This document shows positions 42,428 through 50,467 of a stretch of DNA of 64,000 bases, piece after piece. Below the pieces are notes generated by a model. That model saw nothing but the letters and a program-made list of their open reading frames with translations, was not told where the DNA came from and searched no databases. The DNA comes from Palsa-465 sp963800475. Lineage in GTDB: Bacteria; Actinomycetota; Thermoleophilia; Solirubrobacterales; Solirubrobacteraceae. Where the stretch lies: the NCBI GenBank assembly GCA_963800475.1, contig CAWDAZ010000001.1, positions 434,001 through 498,000 of the forward strand, written 5' to 3'. Position 1 is the first letter of the stretch, and every line of letters starts with the position of its first letter. The position numbers were made by a program, and so were the translations under genes.

Positions 42428-43847
42428 ACGGCTGCTCCCGCACAGCCTGCGGGCGCAGCTGGCGATCGCGATCGCGCTCGTCACCGCGGTCGGCGTCGGG
42501 CTCAGCTTCGTGGCGCTCTACAGCGGCACCACCTCTCGCCTGCGCGCGCAGATCGACGCCCAGCTGAGGACGCAGCAGGCCGAGTGGAGGCAGTTCGCGG
42601 CCTCAACCGACATCTCGACGCCGGCCGCGCTGAGGAGCGCGGCCGCGCGCTTCATCGCCGCGCAGCGCTACCACGCCGAGGCTCTGATCATCGCGGTGGA
42701 GGCTGCGGGCGGGCCGATCGTCAGCAACGACTCCGAGGTGCTGGCCAAGGAGGAGGCGCGCCCGAGCGGTCCGCACGAGCCGACGGAGCTGCTGAACGCG
42801 CCGACCGGCCTGTCGACCGCGTCCGTCGCCGAGGCCGGAAACATGCGGGTGCTCACCCAACCGATCGTCAGCGCGGGACGGCGGGTGGGGACGCTGCGCG
42901 TGGCCAACCCGCTGAAGCCGGTCGAGCAGGCGCAGGCAAGCCTGCGGCGCACGTTTCTGGTCGTCGGATTGATCGCGCTCGCGCTCGCCGTCGCGGCCGG
43001 GATCGGGCTGGCGACGCTGATCTCGGCGCCGCTGCGGCGTATCAGTCGCGTCGCGGAGGCGGTCAACGCCGGCGATCTCTCGATGCGTGCGGGGCCGACG
43101 AACGCAGAAGGCGAGCTGCGCATCCTGTCCGACGCCTTCGATCAAATGCTCGAGCGGCTCGAGCGTGCGTTCAAACGCCAGCGGGACTTCGTCTCCGACG
43201 CCTCGCACGAGTTGCGCACCCCGCTCGCGGTGCTGCGCGCCCAGGTCGAGCTGCTCGACCGCGAGGCCGACGAGGCACGCAGGCACGAGGCGACCGCCAC
43301 GCTGCTGCGGCGCCTGGACGAACTCGACCGGCTCGTCGGCGACATGCTGACGCTCGCCAGCGCGGAGGCCGGTCAGCTGGTCGAGCCCCGCCCGATCGAT
43401 CTGCGCGACTTCTTCGACGACTTCCGCCGCGACCTGCCGCTGTTCGGCGACCGCGATTTCCAGCTGCAGGCAGTCGACGGGACGATCGAGGCCGATCCGG
43501 ACCGGCTCACCCAGGTGCTCCGCAACCTCGTGCGCAATGCGGTTACCCAGACCAAGCAGGGCGATCGCGTGGTGGTGGCGGCAAGCGGACGCGACGGGCG
43601 GCTCGAGATCGCGGTCAGCGATACCGGCCCCGGAATCCCACCCGATCAGCTCGAGCTCGTGTTCGAACGGTTCCGGCGGCTCGACGGAGGCCGCTCCCGG
43701 GACAGCGGGGGCAGCGGCCTCGGGCTGGCGATCGCGCGTGCAATCACCGAGGCGCACGGGGGCCGCATCCGAGCCGAGTCCGCACCAGGGCGGGGCGCCA
43801 CCTTCCGTATCGAGCTGCCGGGCTACCGGCCGGGTCAGGCCGAGTAG
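42420..43847 (+). CDS. Sensor histidine kinase (two-component system)
   Basis: A 475-residue kinase with two membrane segments (res 14-34 and 180-201), an extracytoplasmic sensor of about 145 residues, a HAMP domain (202-254), the phospho-acceptor His263 in DFVSDASHELRTPLA and a full ATPase domain (N box LRNLVRNAVTQTKQGD, G1 DTGPGIP, G2 GGSGLGLAIA). The N box reads LVRNAVTQT, where a second Asn is usual. It pairs with the response regulator upstream. The signal is unknown. Confidence 0.94.
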   Translation: MLRRLLPHSLRAQLAIAIALVTAVGVGLSFVALYSGTTSRLRAQIDAQLRTQQAEWRQFAASTDISTPAALRSAAARFIAAQRYHAEALIIAVEAAGGPIVSNDSEVLAKEEARPSGPHEPTELLNAPTGLSTASVAEAGNMRVLTQPIVSAGRRVGTLRVANPLKPVEQAQASLRRTFLVVGLIALALAVAAGIGLATLISAPLRRISRVAEAVNAGDLSMRAGPTNAEGELRILSDAFDQMLERLERAFKRQRDFVSDASHELRTPLAVLRAQVELLDREADEARRHEATATLLRRLDELDRLVGDMLTLASAEAGQLVEPRPIDLRDFFDDFRRDLPLFGDRDFQLQAVDGTIEADPDRLTQVLRNLVRNAVTQTKQGDRVVVAASGRDGRLEIAVSDTGPGIPPDQLELVFERFRRLDGGRSRDSGGSGLGLAIARAITEAHGGRIRAESAPGRGATFRIELPGYRPGQAE

Positions 43848-43869
43848 CGGTCGCGTTCAGTTGGCCGCT

Positions 43870-44105
43870 CCGACGACCGCCGCGAGTTCGCCGCCTCGGC
43901 GCCTCGACGATCGAGCGGACGATCGCGGCGTGCGCCGGATTGTCGATCATGTCGGCGACGAAGCCGCGGTCGATCTTGAGCTCGTGGATCGGTAGCCGTG
44001 CAGCGGATGCTGCCACCGGACCAGCGCCTCGACGGCCGACACGCTGTTCCCGGGGAGCGTCGCCTCCGGCTGGTAGTGCAGGACGAGCTGCTCCGCGGGT
44101 TGGCG
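43870..44105 (-). pseudogene. EAL-domain remnant with internal deletion
   Basis: Beginning directly after the stop of the small membrane protein gene, the frame reads QPAEQLVLHYQPEA then VSAVEALVRWQHPLHG (EAL start), then switches phase near 43996 into RLPIHELKIDRGFVADMIDNPAHAAIVRSIVE, which normally lies about 130 residues later. The tail after SIVE is not EAL-like. It is a small deletion derivative of a cyclic-di-GMP phosphodiesterase gene. Confidence 0.75.
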
Positions 44106-44306
44106 CTACTGCGATCGCGCCGCGTGCCACACCGAGGCAGCCAGCAGCGCGACGACCGCGACCGGCAGGACCCACCACGCGGCGACGCCAGCGCGGGCGA
44201 CCAGCGCCGTGATCCCGAGCGCGACGGCGACGCCGGCGGCGATCCGCCAGTCGTCGCCGACGACGAAGTCCCACAAGAAGCGGAAGAACGCTTCGAGCCG
44301 TCTCAT
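44106..44306 (-). CDS. Small membrane protein
   Basis: A 66-residue protein with two hydrophobic segments (RIAAGVAVALGITALVARAGV and WWVLPVAVVALLAASVWHAA). The ATG overlaps the stop of the COG4280-like gene (ATGA), so it is made with that protein. No known domain; it probably acts with its membrane neighbour. Confidence 0.7.
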   Translation of the reverse strand: MRRLEAFFRFLWDFVVGDDWRIAAGVAVALGITALVARAGVAAWWVLPVAVVALLAASVWHAARSQ

Positions 44307-45076
44307 GCCCTCACCGCCGCCTGTGCGCCGACCGCGGTCCGCGACGTCCGCCGCCGGCGGCGCAGCAGCGCCACCAGCCCGAGCGACACTGTGAGCGTCG
44401 CCGGAATGATCACCAGCAGCGCGGCGTCGTAGCCCGGCCAGTGGGCGCCGGCGCCCTCCGCGCCCCAGAACGTGCCGAATGAGGTCAGCATCACGCCGAC
44501 CGCGAACTTCAGCGTGTTCTCCGGCACCCGACTCAGCGGAGCGTGGACCACGAGCCCGGCGAGCACGACCGCCAGCACGGCGGCCGCGGCAGCCGCGGCG
44601 GCGAGGCCGACATTGTGCTGGTTGGCGCCGAACGTCAGCACGATGAACACGACCTCGAGCCCTTCGAGCAGCACGCCCTTGAACGCGACGGTGAACGCGT
44701 ACGGATCGAAGTGCCCGCGGTCGATCGCCCCGGCGGCGCGCGCGGCCTCGAGCTCGTGTGCGTAGGCCTCGTCCTCGTCGTGCAGCGCCTTCAGCCCGCC
44801 GGCGCGAAGAATCGCCTTGCGCAGCCACTGCAGCCCGAAGATCAGCAGCAGCGCGCCGACGACGACCCTGAGCGCGTTGATCGGCAGCGCCGTCAGCGCC
44901 GGGCCGAGCGCGGCGGTCAGCGCAGCCAGAGCCAGCAGCGCCGTTCCGACGCCGGTGAGGCTCGAGCGCCAGCTGCGGGTGTGGCCGACCGCGAGCACGA
45001 TCGTCAGCGCCTCGACCGCCTCGACGGCGCAGGCGAGAAAGACCGAAATCGCTAGGCCGAGCTCCTGACCGCTCAC
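44303..45076 (-). CDS. Multi-pass membrane protein, COG4280-like
   Basis: A 257-residue protein with about seven hydrophobic segments. Two internally similar acidic membrane motifs, CAVEAVEALTIVLAVG (near the N terminus) and LLEGLEVVFIVLTFG (near residue 140), recall E-x-x-E type motifs of cation transport families and match the pattern of the predicted membrane protein group COG4280. A cation transporter role is inference. It forms an operon with the 66-residue membrane protein downstream. Confidence 0.75.
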   Translation of the reverse strand: MSGQELGLAISVFLACAVEAVEALTIVLAVGHTRSWRSSLTGVGTALLALAALTAALGPALTALPINALRVVVGALLLIFGLQWLRKAILRAGGLKALHDEDEAYAHELEAARAAGAIDRGHFDPYAFTVAFKGVLLEGLEVVFIVLTFGANQHNVGLAAAAAAAAVLAVVLAGLVVHAPLSRVPENTLKFAVGVMLTSFGTFWGAEGAGAHWPGYDAALLVIIPATLTVSLGLVALLRRRRRTSRTAVGAQAAVRA

Positions 45077-45089
45077 CCGGCCAATCTTG

Positions 45090-45572
45090 TCAGCAGACGC
45101 GGAAGACCTGATAAACGACGCCCGGTCCCGGGCACATGCGGCCGCGAGCGATCAGTGCGCTATGGGAGAGCCACTTGTACCGCGGATCGCCGGTCTCGAC
45201 CTCGATCGACACGCGCCAGTACTGGTCGTCGAAATCCGTCTGGCCGCCGGTCCGGATCGCGTGCGCGACCGCCTCGGCCGGCTCGATCAGACCCCGGTAT
45301 GAGAAGTACAGGAGCGCGCCGTCGTCGGTGCGGGCCTGCCCGCGTACGTCGACGTGCGTCCACCCCTCGGCGTCGACGAGCGCCCAGTCACCGCCGCCAT
45401 CGAGCACCTCGCCATTCAGCGCGGGTCCGGTGATCCGCCCCTCGCGGACCGCGTAGAAAACGCGCGTCCCGTATTGCGCCGGCCCGATCGGCACCGGCGG
45501 CTGCAGCAGCACCTCGTAGTCGAAGAGGTGCTCGGTCTCGAGCGCGTACGCGACGGGGGTCCGGGTGCTCAT
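45090..45572 (-). CDS. DUF3237 family protein
   Basis: A 160-residue protein with the DUF3237 layout: EHLFDYEVLLQPPVPIGPAQYGTRVFYAVREGRITGPALNGEVLDGGGDWALVDAEGWTHVDVRGQARTDDGALLYFSYRG. The biochemical role of the family is not known. An AGGAGG site lies 11 bases before the ATG and the start overlaps the stop of the secreted BNR-repeat gene (ATGA), so both are in one operon. Confidence 0.85.
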   Translation of the reverse strand: MSTRTPVAYALETEHLFDYEVLLQPPVPIGPAQYGTRVFYAVREGRITGPALNGEVLDGGGDWALVDAEGWTHVDVRGQARTDDGALLYFSYRGLIEPAEAVAHAIRTGGQTDFDDQYWRVSIEVETGDPRYKWLSHSALIARGRMCPGPGVVYQVFRVC

Positions 45573-47158
45573 CGGCGCGGGTGCCTCCTGTGTCGGTGTG
45601 GCGTGGGCGGGCGGTGGTGCCGGGCCGGCGGCGGTGCGAATGCGCTCAGCGCGATCCGGCGGAACTCGACGTGGTCGAGCCCGTCGAGCCCGAGCTGCGA
45701 CCACGTCAGCGCGACGCCGAGCGGCGTCGCGACGAGGCCCTGGAACTCGTCGGGCTCGCCTTCGCTGCGCCCGGGGCCGGTCGGCAGCAGCTGCCCTGCC
45801 GAGAACTGCACCGTCCGTCCGAGCGCCGGCCCGGCGCGACCGGGATCGAGCACCCGTACCCACTGCTGGTAGTCGTCGGTCCAGGTTCCGCCGCAGCAGC
45901 GGCGATCGCGCCAGCCGACGAACAGGCGCCCATCTGCCATCCACGCGAGCGTCACGTGATCGTGTTGGTCATCCCTGTTCGCCGGGTCGTCCGCGACGTC
46001 GATCCGCGGGCTCCAGTGTGAGCCGCCGTCGACCGAGTAGCGGAGCACGATCCTGGAGTTGGACGGGCCGGCGGCCTGCGGCCACGCGACGGCGACGTGA
46101 CCGACGTGGACGGGATCCGCGGCGATCGCCGAGATCATCTCCGTGTAGGCGGGAAGCGCCTCGTCGGGGCTCGTCACGCGCTGCACGCCGGCGTCGGCGA
46201 CGAACCTGCTGAACGTCTGCCCACCGTCGGTTGAGCGAGCCACGACGAGATCGATCGGGCCGCCGTAGCTCGTCACCGGCGTGTCCGAGACCGGGCCGCG
46301 GTCGTAGACGACGTACACGATCCCGGCCGCTCCGACGACCGGCCGGGCGCGTGCGTTCCACTGCGTCTCGTACGTGCCGTCGTCGACGCGTACGGTCGAG
46401 CTCCAGCTCGCGCTGCGGTCGTCGGAGTACTTCAGGTAGACCGCGGGCGGGATGTCGGCGAACGGGGTGGTCTCGACCGTCGTGTACACGCGCCCGTCGT
46501 GCGGGCCTTCGCTGTTGTCGACGGCGAGCCACGGGCGGTCGAGCTCGGTCTTGGTGTCGCCGGTGGTTGCGTTGAAGCCCGTGTACCCGCCCTTCGGTCC
46601 CCATGAGAGGCCTGCGTCGGTCGAACGCCAGACGAGCTCGACCTCCTGGCCGTCGTGGCCCACGCCGTGTGCGTCGCCGGCCTCGAAGTACGCGTTGCCG
46701 TGGCGGTCCCACTCGGAGTCGGCGTCGGTTGAGAGCACGTTCAGCGCGTCCGAGAACTCGGGCGCCCTCGACCCACCGGAGAGCGGCACGTCGACCGGCC
46801 CGATGCCGCCCCGGTCGAGCGTCTGCTCGCTCCAGTGACAGCCGCCGTCGCGGGTCGAGTACACGCGCGTGTCCTGGACACCGCCGCCGCCGTACACCGG
46901 GTCCTGCTGGATCGAGAGCGGCGGAACCGGCTGATACACGTTGGCGACGGCGGTCATCTCGCTCGGATCACCCGGGTTCGCCGCCAGTGGCTCCTCGCCC
47001 TCGGCGGTGCCGACGTCGCTCGACACGCGCACCACGCCCGTCCCGGCCCTCCCGCAGCCGGCGGCGAGGGCGTTGGCGGGCGCATGGGCGGCGACCGCCA
47101 GCGCGGCGAGCAGGGCCAAGCCGGCCGATCGGCTGAGTGATGGCGTCGCACAGGTCAT
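45569..47158 (-). CDS. Secreted BNR-repeat (sialidase-like) protein
   Basis: A 529-residue exported protein with a signal peptide and multiple Asp-box motifs marking a beta propeller: STRDGGCHW, STDAGLSWG, SDDRSASWS, STDGGQTFS and SVDGGSHWS. Sialidase active-site residues were not identified, so another exo-glycosidase or binding role is possible. The ATG at 47191 lies inside the -10 box of its own promoter and cannot be transcribed, so ATG 47158 with GGGAGGA upstream is chosen. Control by the divergent TetR gene is likely. Confidence 0.83.
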   Translation of the reverse strand: MTCATPSLSRSAGLALLAALAVAAHAPANALAAGCGRAGTGVVRVSSDVGTAEGEEPLAANPGDPSEMTAVANVYQPVPPLSIQQDPVYGGGGVQDTRVYSTRDGGCHWSEQTLDRGGIGPVDVPLSGGSRAPEFSDALNVLSTDADSEWDRHGNAYFEAGDAHGVGHDGQEVELVWRSTDAGLSWGPKGGYTGFNATTGDTKTELDRPWLAVDNSEGPHDGRVYTTVETTPFADIPPAVYLKYSDDRSASWSSTVRVDDGTYETQWNARARPVVGAAGIVYVVYDRGPVSDTPVTSYGGPIDLVVARSTDGGQTFSRFVADAGVQRVTSPDEALPAYTEMISAIAADPVHVGHVAVAWPQAAGPSNSRIVLRYSVDGGSHWSPRIDVADDPANRDDQHDHVTLAWMADGRLFVGWRDRRCCGGTWTDDYQQWVRVLDPGRAGPALGRTVQFSAGQLLPTGPGRSEGEPDEFQGLVATPLGVALTWSQLGLDGLDHVEFRRIALSAFAPPPARHHRPPTPHRHRRHPRR

Positions 47159-47183
47159 CCGAGTCCTCCCGCTGGACCGCTGA

Positions 47184-47223
47184 TTGGACATTTATAGAGA
47201 TTGTCCAAATGCTTGTCAAGCAT
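47184..47223. promoter_or_regulatory. Divergent promoter/operator between BNR gene and tetR
   Basis: On the minus strand TTGACA (47219-47214), a 17-base spacer and TATAAA (47196-47191) form a near-consensus promoter. A perfect palindrome ATGCTTG-T-CAAGCAT (47209-47223) covers the -35, and a second inverted repeat TTGGACA-n11-TGTCCAA (47184-47208) covers the -10. On the plus strand TTGTCA (47213) with TAGGAT (47237) gives a promoter whose start falls at the tetR ATG. Confidence 0.75.
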
Positions 47224-47248
47224 CATGAATGTCCGATAGGATTGACGC

Positions 47249-47878
47249 ATGCCACCTACGTCCCAGACCGCGCTCGAGCGGGCGCTCGCGGGCGAGCCCG
47301 GGCCGGCGCGGGCCACGCCGCTGGACGCGCTGCGCGCGGCGCGCCGGATGTGGCTCGCCGAGCAGCGGATCGAGATGGGCGTGCTCGCGGCGGAGCTCGG
47401 GATCAGCCGTGCGACGCTCTACAACTGGGTCGGCGACCGCGAGCGGCTGACCGCAGAGGTGGTGTGGTCGATCGCGGAGCAGACGATCGAGCAGGCGAGC
47501 GAGCGGGCACGCGGGTCGGGCCCCGAGTTCCTCTCGGAGGTGATCGGGCGATATCTCGAGGGGCTCGCGCACTTCGAGCCGACGCGCCGGTTCATCGAGC
47601 GCGACCCCGAGTTCGCGCTCCGGGTCCTGACCAGTGGCCAGACGCCCTTCCAGGGGCGGCTGATCGGCGCCGTGCGCGGGTTGATCGAGGAGCAGGTCGA
47701 TCGCGCCGGCTACCGGCCGCCGCTCGATCCCGAGACGCTCGCGTACGTGCTCGTCAGGATCGGCGAGGCATTCATCTTCAACGACCTGATCACCGGCGGC
47801 GACCCGGACCTCGAGAAGGCGGTGCAGGCGAGCCGCGTGCTGCTGCACGCGGCGGCGGTCGAGCCTCGCCCGAGCTAG
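47249..47878 (+). CDS. TetR family transcriptional regulator (QsdR-like)
   Basis: A 209-residue regulator. The HTH region (LDALRAARRMWLAEQRIEMGVLAAELGISRATLYNWVGDRERLTAEVVW) has the order of the QsdR group of TetR proteins, in which the DNA-binding domain follows a short N-terminal arm. The C-terminal half is all helical. The gene is divergent from the BNR/DUF3237 operon with palindromes in between, and its transcript is predicted to be leaderless. Its stop overlaps that of the SnoaL-like gene. Confidence 0.9.
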   Translation: MPPTSQTALERALAGEPGPARATPLDALRAARRMWLAEQRIEMGVLAAELGISRATLYNWVGDRERLTAEVVWSIAEQTIEQASERARGSGPEFLSEVIGRYLEGLAHFEPTRRFIERDPEFALRVLTSGQTPFQGRLIGAVRGLIEEQVDRAGYRPPLDPETLAYVLVRIGEAFIFNDLITGGDPDLEKAVQASRVLLHAAAVEPRPS

Positions 47879-48312
47879 CCGGGCGGCTGCTCCTCGAGCA
47901 GCTGCCGCGCGATCGTGCCCTGGTCGAAGTACACACGCTCGCAGACGATCTTCTCTCCGCCGGGCTCGAACTCGAACACGGCGCACATCCGGCACCTGAA
48001 GCTGCGGCCGGTGGGGGGGATGCCGCGCAGCTCGCCGCGATGCGTCCCGACCAGGTCGAACTCGGCGATCACCGCGTTATCGGCGCTGTGCAGGATCGTG
48101 TTCTCGTTGCGCTGGTCGGGGAATGCCGCGCGGGAGGTCCGGTAGTACTCGGCGACGGCGTCGGGCCCGTCGTAAACGTCGCCGGTGCCGATGATCTCGT
48201 AGCGGGGATGGTCGAACGTCGCGAGCGTGTCGTCGAAGCGAAACTCGTTCTCGGAGCGCATGTGCTCGCGCACGAGCGCGAGCCTGCGATCGGCGAGGCC
48301 GTCTGTGCTCAC
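47875..48312 (-). CDS. SnoaL-like/NTF2-fold protein
   Basis: A 145-residue protein with an ester-cyclase-type NTF2 fold: LVREHMRSENEFRFDDTLATFDHPRYEIIGTGDVYDGPDAVAEYYRTSRAAFPDQ and HRGELRGIPPTGRSFRCRMCAVFEFEPGGEKIVCERVYFDQ. Members are hydroxylases, cyclases or binding proteins of small molecules; the substrate is unknown. It lies downstream of the minus-strand MarR gene (4 bases between) and is probably co-transcribed. Confidence 0.85.
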   Translation of the reverse strand: MSTDGLADRRLALVREHMRSENEFRFDDTLATFDHPRYEIIGTGDVYDGPDAVAEYYRTSRAAFPDQRNENTILHSADNAVIAEFDLVGTHRGELRGIPPTGRSFRCRMCAVFEFEPGGEKIVCERVYFDQGTIARQLLEEQPPG

Positions 48313-48316
48313 GGGG

Positions 48317-48841
48317 CTACTGCTCCGCCGAGCACGCCTCGGCGGAGCGCGGCGCGAACCGGTTGAAGACGCCGGCGAGCGTGGCGATCTCCCGATCGGA
48401 CAGCTGCGCGAAGAAGCTCCGCTGGACCGCCTCGAAGTGGGCCTTCTGAGCGCTGCGTACGAGCTGCAGGCCCTGCTCGGTCAGGTGCCCCTCGACCGCG
48501 CGGGCGTCGCACTCGACGGCGCGCCGCTCGACCAGCTCGCGCGCCTGGAGCGAGTCCATGATCCGCGAGATGCGGCTCAGGCTCAGCCCGCACTCGGACG
48601 CGAGCGCCGACAGCCTGAGGCTGCGCCCCGGCGCGGCGGCGAGCCGCCCGAGGGCCTCGAGCGCGCTGATCGTCAGCCCGTACTCGGCCTCGAGCTCGGC
48701 GTCAAGCCCGCGCGTCAGGCGCTTGTGCGTCTCGAGCAGTCCGATCCACGCTTCGGCGTGCGTGTCCGACCACGTCGCGAGGCCATCGTCGCCCATCACG
48801 AATGCGCATTCTGTATGTGTCTCGTCAGCCGGTGCTGCCAT
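48317..48841 (-). CDS. MarR family transcriptional regulator
   Basis: A 174-residue winged-helix regulator: LTISALEALGRLAAAPGRSLRLSALASECGLSLSRISRIMDSLQARELVERRAVECDARAVEGHLTEQGLQL. It is divergent from the enoyl-CoA hydratase gene, 42 bases away, and upstream of the SnoaL-like gene, so it probably controls both. The shared control region contains TGCTTGC and GCAA half-sites. Confidence 0.9.
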   Translation of the reverse strand: MAAPADETHTECAFVMGDDGLATWSDTHAEAWIGLLETHKRLTRGLDAELEAEYGLTISALEALGRLAAAPGRSLRLSALASECGLSLSRISRIMDSLQARELVERRAVECDARAVEGHLTEQGLQLVRSAQKAHFEAVQRSFFAQLSDREIATLAGVFNRFAPRSAEACSAEQ

Positions 48842-48883
48842 ATGCTTGCCCTAGCAATTTTAGCTTCAGAAAGGACGTGCGCG
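48842..48883. promoter_or_regulatory. Divergent control region between marR and enoyl-CoA hydratase genes
   Basis: Only 42 bases. TGCTTGCCCTAGCAA (48843-48857) contains TTGC/GCAA inverted half-sites and the ATGCTTG block that also occurs in the palindromes at 47209 and 49958. AT-rich TAGCAATTTTAGC may include -10 elements of both genes. Confidence 0.5.
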
Positions 48884-49741
48884 GTGGATTTCGAGCAGAT
48901 CATCGCCGAGGTATCAGACGGCGTCATGACGATCACCCTGAACCGGCCGGACCGGCTCAACGCGTGGACGGCGAAGATGGCCGACGAGCTGATCGAGGCC
49001 TTCGACCGGGCTGACGCGGATGACGGCGTCCGGGCGGTGATCATGACCGGAGCAGGCCGCGGCTACTGCGCCGGCGCCGACCTGGAGAAGGGCGGCGAGA
49101 CGTTCGACGCCCGCGCCCGAGGGCTCTCGACCGACACCGTCCCGCGCGACAACGGCGGGCAGTTCACGTTGCGGATCTTCAACTCGACGAAGCCGGTGAT
49201 CGGCGCGATCAACGGCCCCGCGGTCGGCGTCGGGGCGACGATGATGCTGCCGATGGACATCCGGCTGGCGTCCGAAAACGCGCGCTTCGGGTTCGTGTTC
49301 GTGCGCCGCGGGATCGTTCCCGAGGCCGCGTCGAGCTGGTTCCTGCCGCGCGTAGTCGGGATCAGCCGTGCGATGGAGTGGGTCTCGACCGGGCGCGTGT
49401 TCTCCGCCCAGGAGGCGCTCGATGGGGGACTCGTGCGCAGCATCTACGCTCCCGACGAGCTGCTGCCCGCCGCCCGCGAGCTCGCGCGGGAGATCGCCGA
49501 CAACGCGTCGCCGGTGTCGGTGGCGCTAGCGCGGCGGATGATGTGGCGGATGCTGGGCGCGCCGCATCCGATGAGCGCTCACTGCGTCGACTCGCGCGCG
49601 ATGCTCGCCCGCGGTCAGTCCGCCGACGTCGTCGAGGGCGTCACCTCGTTCCTCGAGAAGCGCCCACCGCGGTTCACCGACAGGGTCAGCGACGGACTGC
49701 CCGACGTTTTCCCGAGCTGGGAAGAGCCGGCGTTCGGGTAG
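48884..49741 (+). CDS. Enoyl-CoA hydratase/isomerase (crotonase) family protein
   Basis: A 285-residue crotonase-fold protein: VMTITLNRPDRLNAWTAKMADELIEAFDRADADDGVRAVIMTGAGRGYCAGADLEKGG at the N terminus forms the CoA-binding and first oxyanion-hole region, and KPVIGAINGPAVGVGATMMLPMDIRLASENARFGFVFVRRGIVPEAASSWFLPRVVG the second, with Glu in GIVPEA at the usual catalytic place. It acts in fatty-acid or related acyl-CoA breakdown; exact substrate unknown. GTG 48884 follows AAAGGA; a longer frame through the marR gene is rejected. Confidence 0.92.
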   Translation: MDFEQIIAEVSDGVMTITLNRPDRLNAWTAKMADELIEAFDRADADDGVRAVIMTGAGRGYCAGADLEKGGETFDARARGLSTDTVPRDNGGQFTLRIFNSTKPVIGAINGPAVGVGATMMLPMDIRLASENARFGFVFVRRGIVPEAASSWFLPRVVGISRAMEWVSTGRVFSAQEALDGGLVRSIYAPDELLPAARELAREIADNASPVSVALARRMMWRMLGAPHPMSAHCVDSRAMLARGQSADVVEGVTSFLEKRPPRFTDRVSDGLPDVFPSWEEPAFG

Positions 49742-49820
49742 GGGCGCCGAGCCGGGCGACGTTCAGGCTTGCCGCTCGCCGGCAACCCCCACAACGCGAC
49801 AAAGCCGCCCGGTCCCAGAA

Positions 49821-49903
49821 TCGCTTTTCGACGTTATGGGGGCTATGGGCCCCATAACGCGGCACGTGCCCTGAGCCTCCCGTCGCTTTTCGACGTTATG
49901 GGG
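49821..49903. repeat. Short direct repeats with an inverted third copy
   Basis: TCGCTTTTCGACGTTATGGG plus one more G occurs at 49821-49841 and again at 49883-49903. The core CGTTATGGGG also occurs inverted as CCCCATAACG at 49850-49859, so copies 1 and 3 can pair as a hairpin. The cluster lies between the enoyl-CoA hydratase and marR genes. Confidence 0.8.
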
Positions 49904-49950
49904 TTCAGGCCCCGCCGAGACCGCTCCACCCACCACCACCCGGCGACCGC

Positions 49951-49974
49951 TATACTAATGCTTGCCAGCAAGCA
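49951..49974 (+). promoter_or_regulatory. Candidate marR promoter -10 and operator
   Basis: TATACT (49951-49956) is followed by a perfect inverted repeat TGCTTGC-CA-GCAAGCA (49959-49974). The repeat would overlap the transcription start, consistent with autorepression. No clear -35 is seen. Confidence 0.6.
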
Positions 49975-50005
49975 AGTATTTGAGATATGGCGAAAGGGCA
50001 AGGCC

Positions 50006-50467
50006 GTGCCGGCAACCGTTCGACAACTCGATGTGGAGACCGCCACCCGGCTGCGTGCCGCGATCGGGCGGCTGTCGCGCCGGCTGCGGACCACCGCCGC
50101 CGGCCAGGCGGCCGGACTGACTCCGACGGGGATCTCGCTGCTGCTGAACGTCGATCGCAACGGCCCGATCCGGCTCTCGGAGCTCGGGGCCTCGGAGGGA
50201 ATCAACCCGACGATGCTCTCCCGCGTGGTCGCCGCGCTCGTCGATGATGGGCTGCTCGATCGCTCCAGCGACCCGGGCGACCGCCGTGCCGCGTGGGTGA
50301 AGGCGACCCGCGCTGGGCGACGCGTCGCAGAGCGGATGCGCCGTGAGCGGACGGACGCGCTGAACGAGGCGATGGGCGCGCTCGGCGAGCGGGAGCGGCG
50401 GCTGATCGAGGACGCGCTGGGAGCGCTTGAGTCGCTCGCCGAGGAGCTGAAGGAGCGGCGGCGTTGA
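50006..50467 (+). CDS. MarR family transcriptional regulator
   Basis: A 153-residue regulator: LRAAIGRLSRRLRTTAAGQAAGLTPTGISLLLNVDRNGPIRLSELGASEGINPTMLSRVVAALVDDGLLDRSSDPGDRRAAWVKATRAGRRVAERM is a full MarR winged helix. The upstream in-frame ATG (49958) lies within the operator next to the -10 box, so GTG 50006, preceded by AAGGG at 8 bases, is preferred. The MFS exporter gene starts with a TTG overlapping its stop, so the repressor probably controls the exporter. Confidence 0.88.
   Translation: MPATVRQLDVETATRLRAAIGRLSRRLRTTAAGQAAGLTPTGISLLLNVDRNGPIRLSELGASEGINPTMLSRVVAALVDDGLLDRSSDPGDRRAAWVKATRAGRRVAERMRRERTDALNEAMGALGERERRLIEDALGALESLAEELKERRR

Noticed and set aside
47158..47191. ATG 47191 as start of the BNR-repeat gene
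   Set aside because: It lies inside the TATAAA -10 box of the gene's own promoter, so it would not be in the mRNA.
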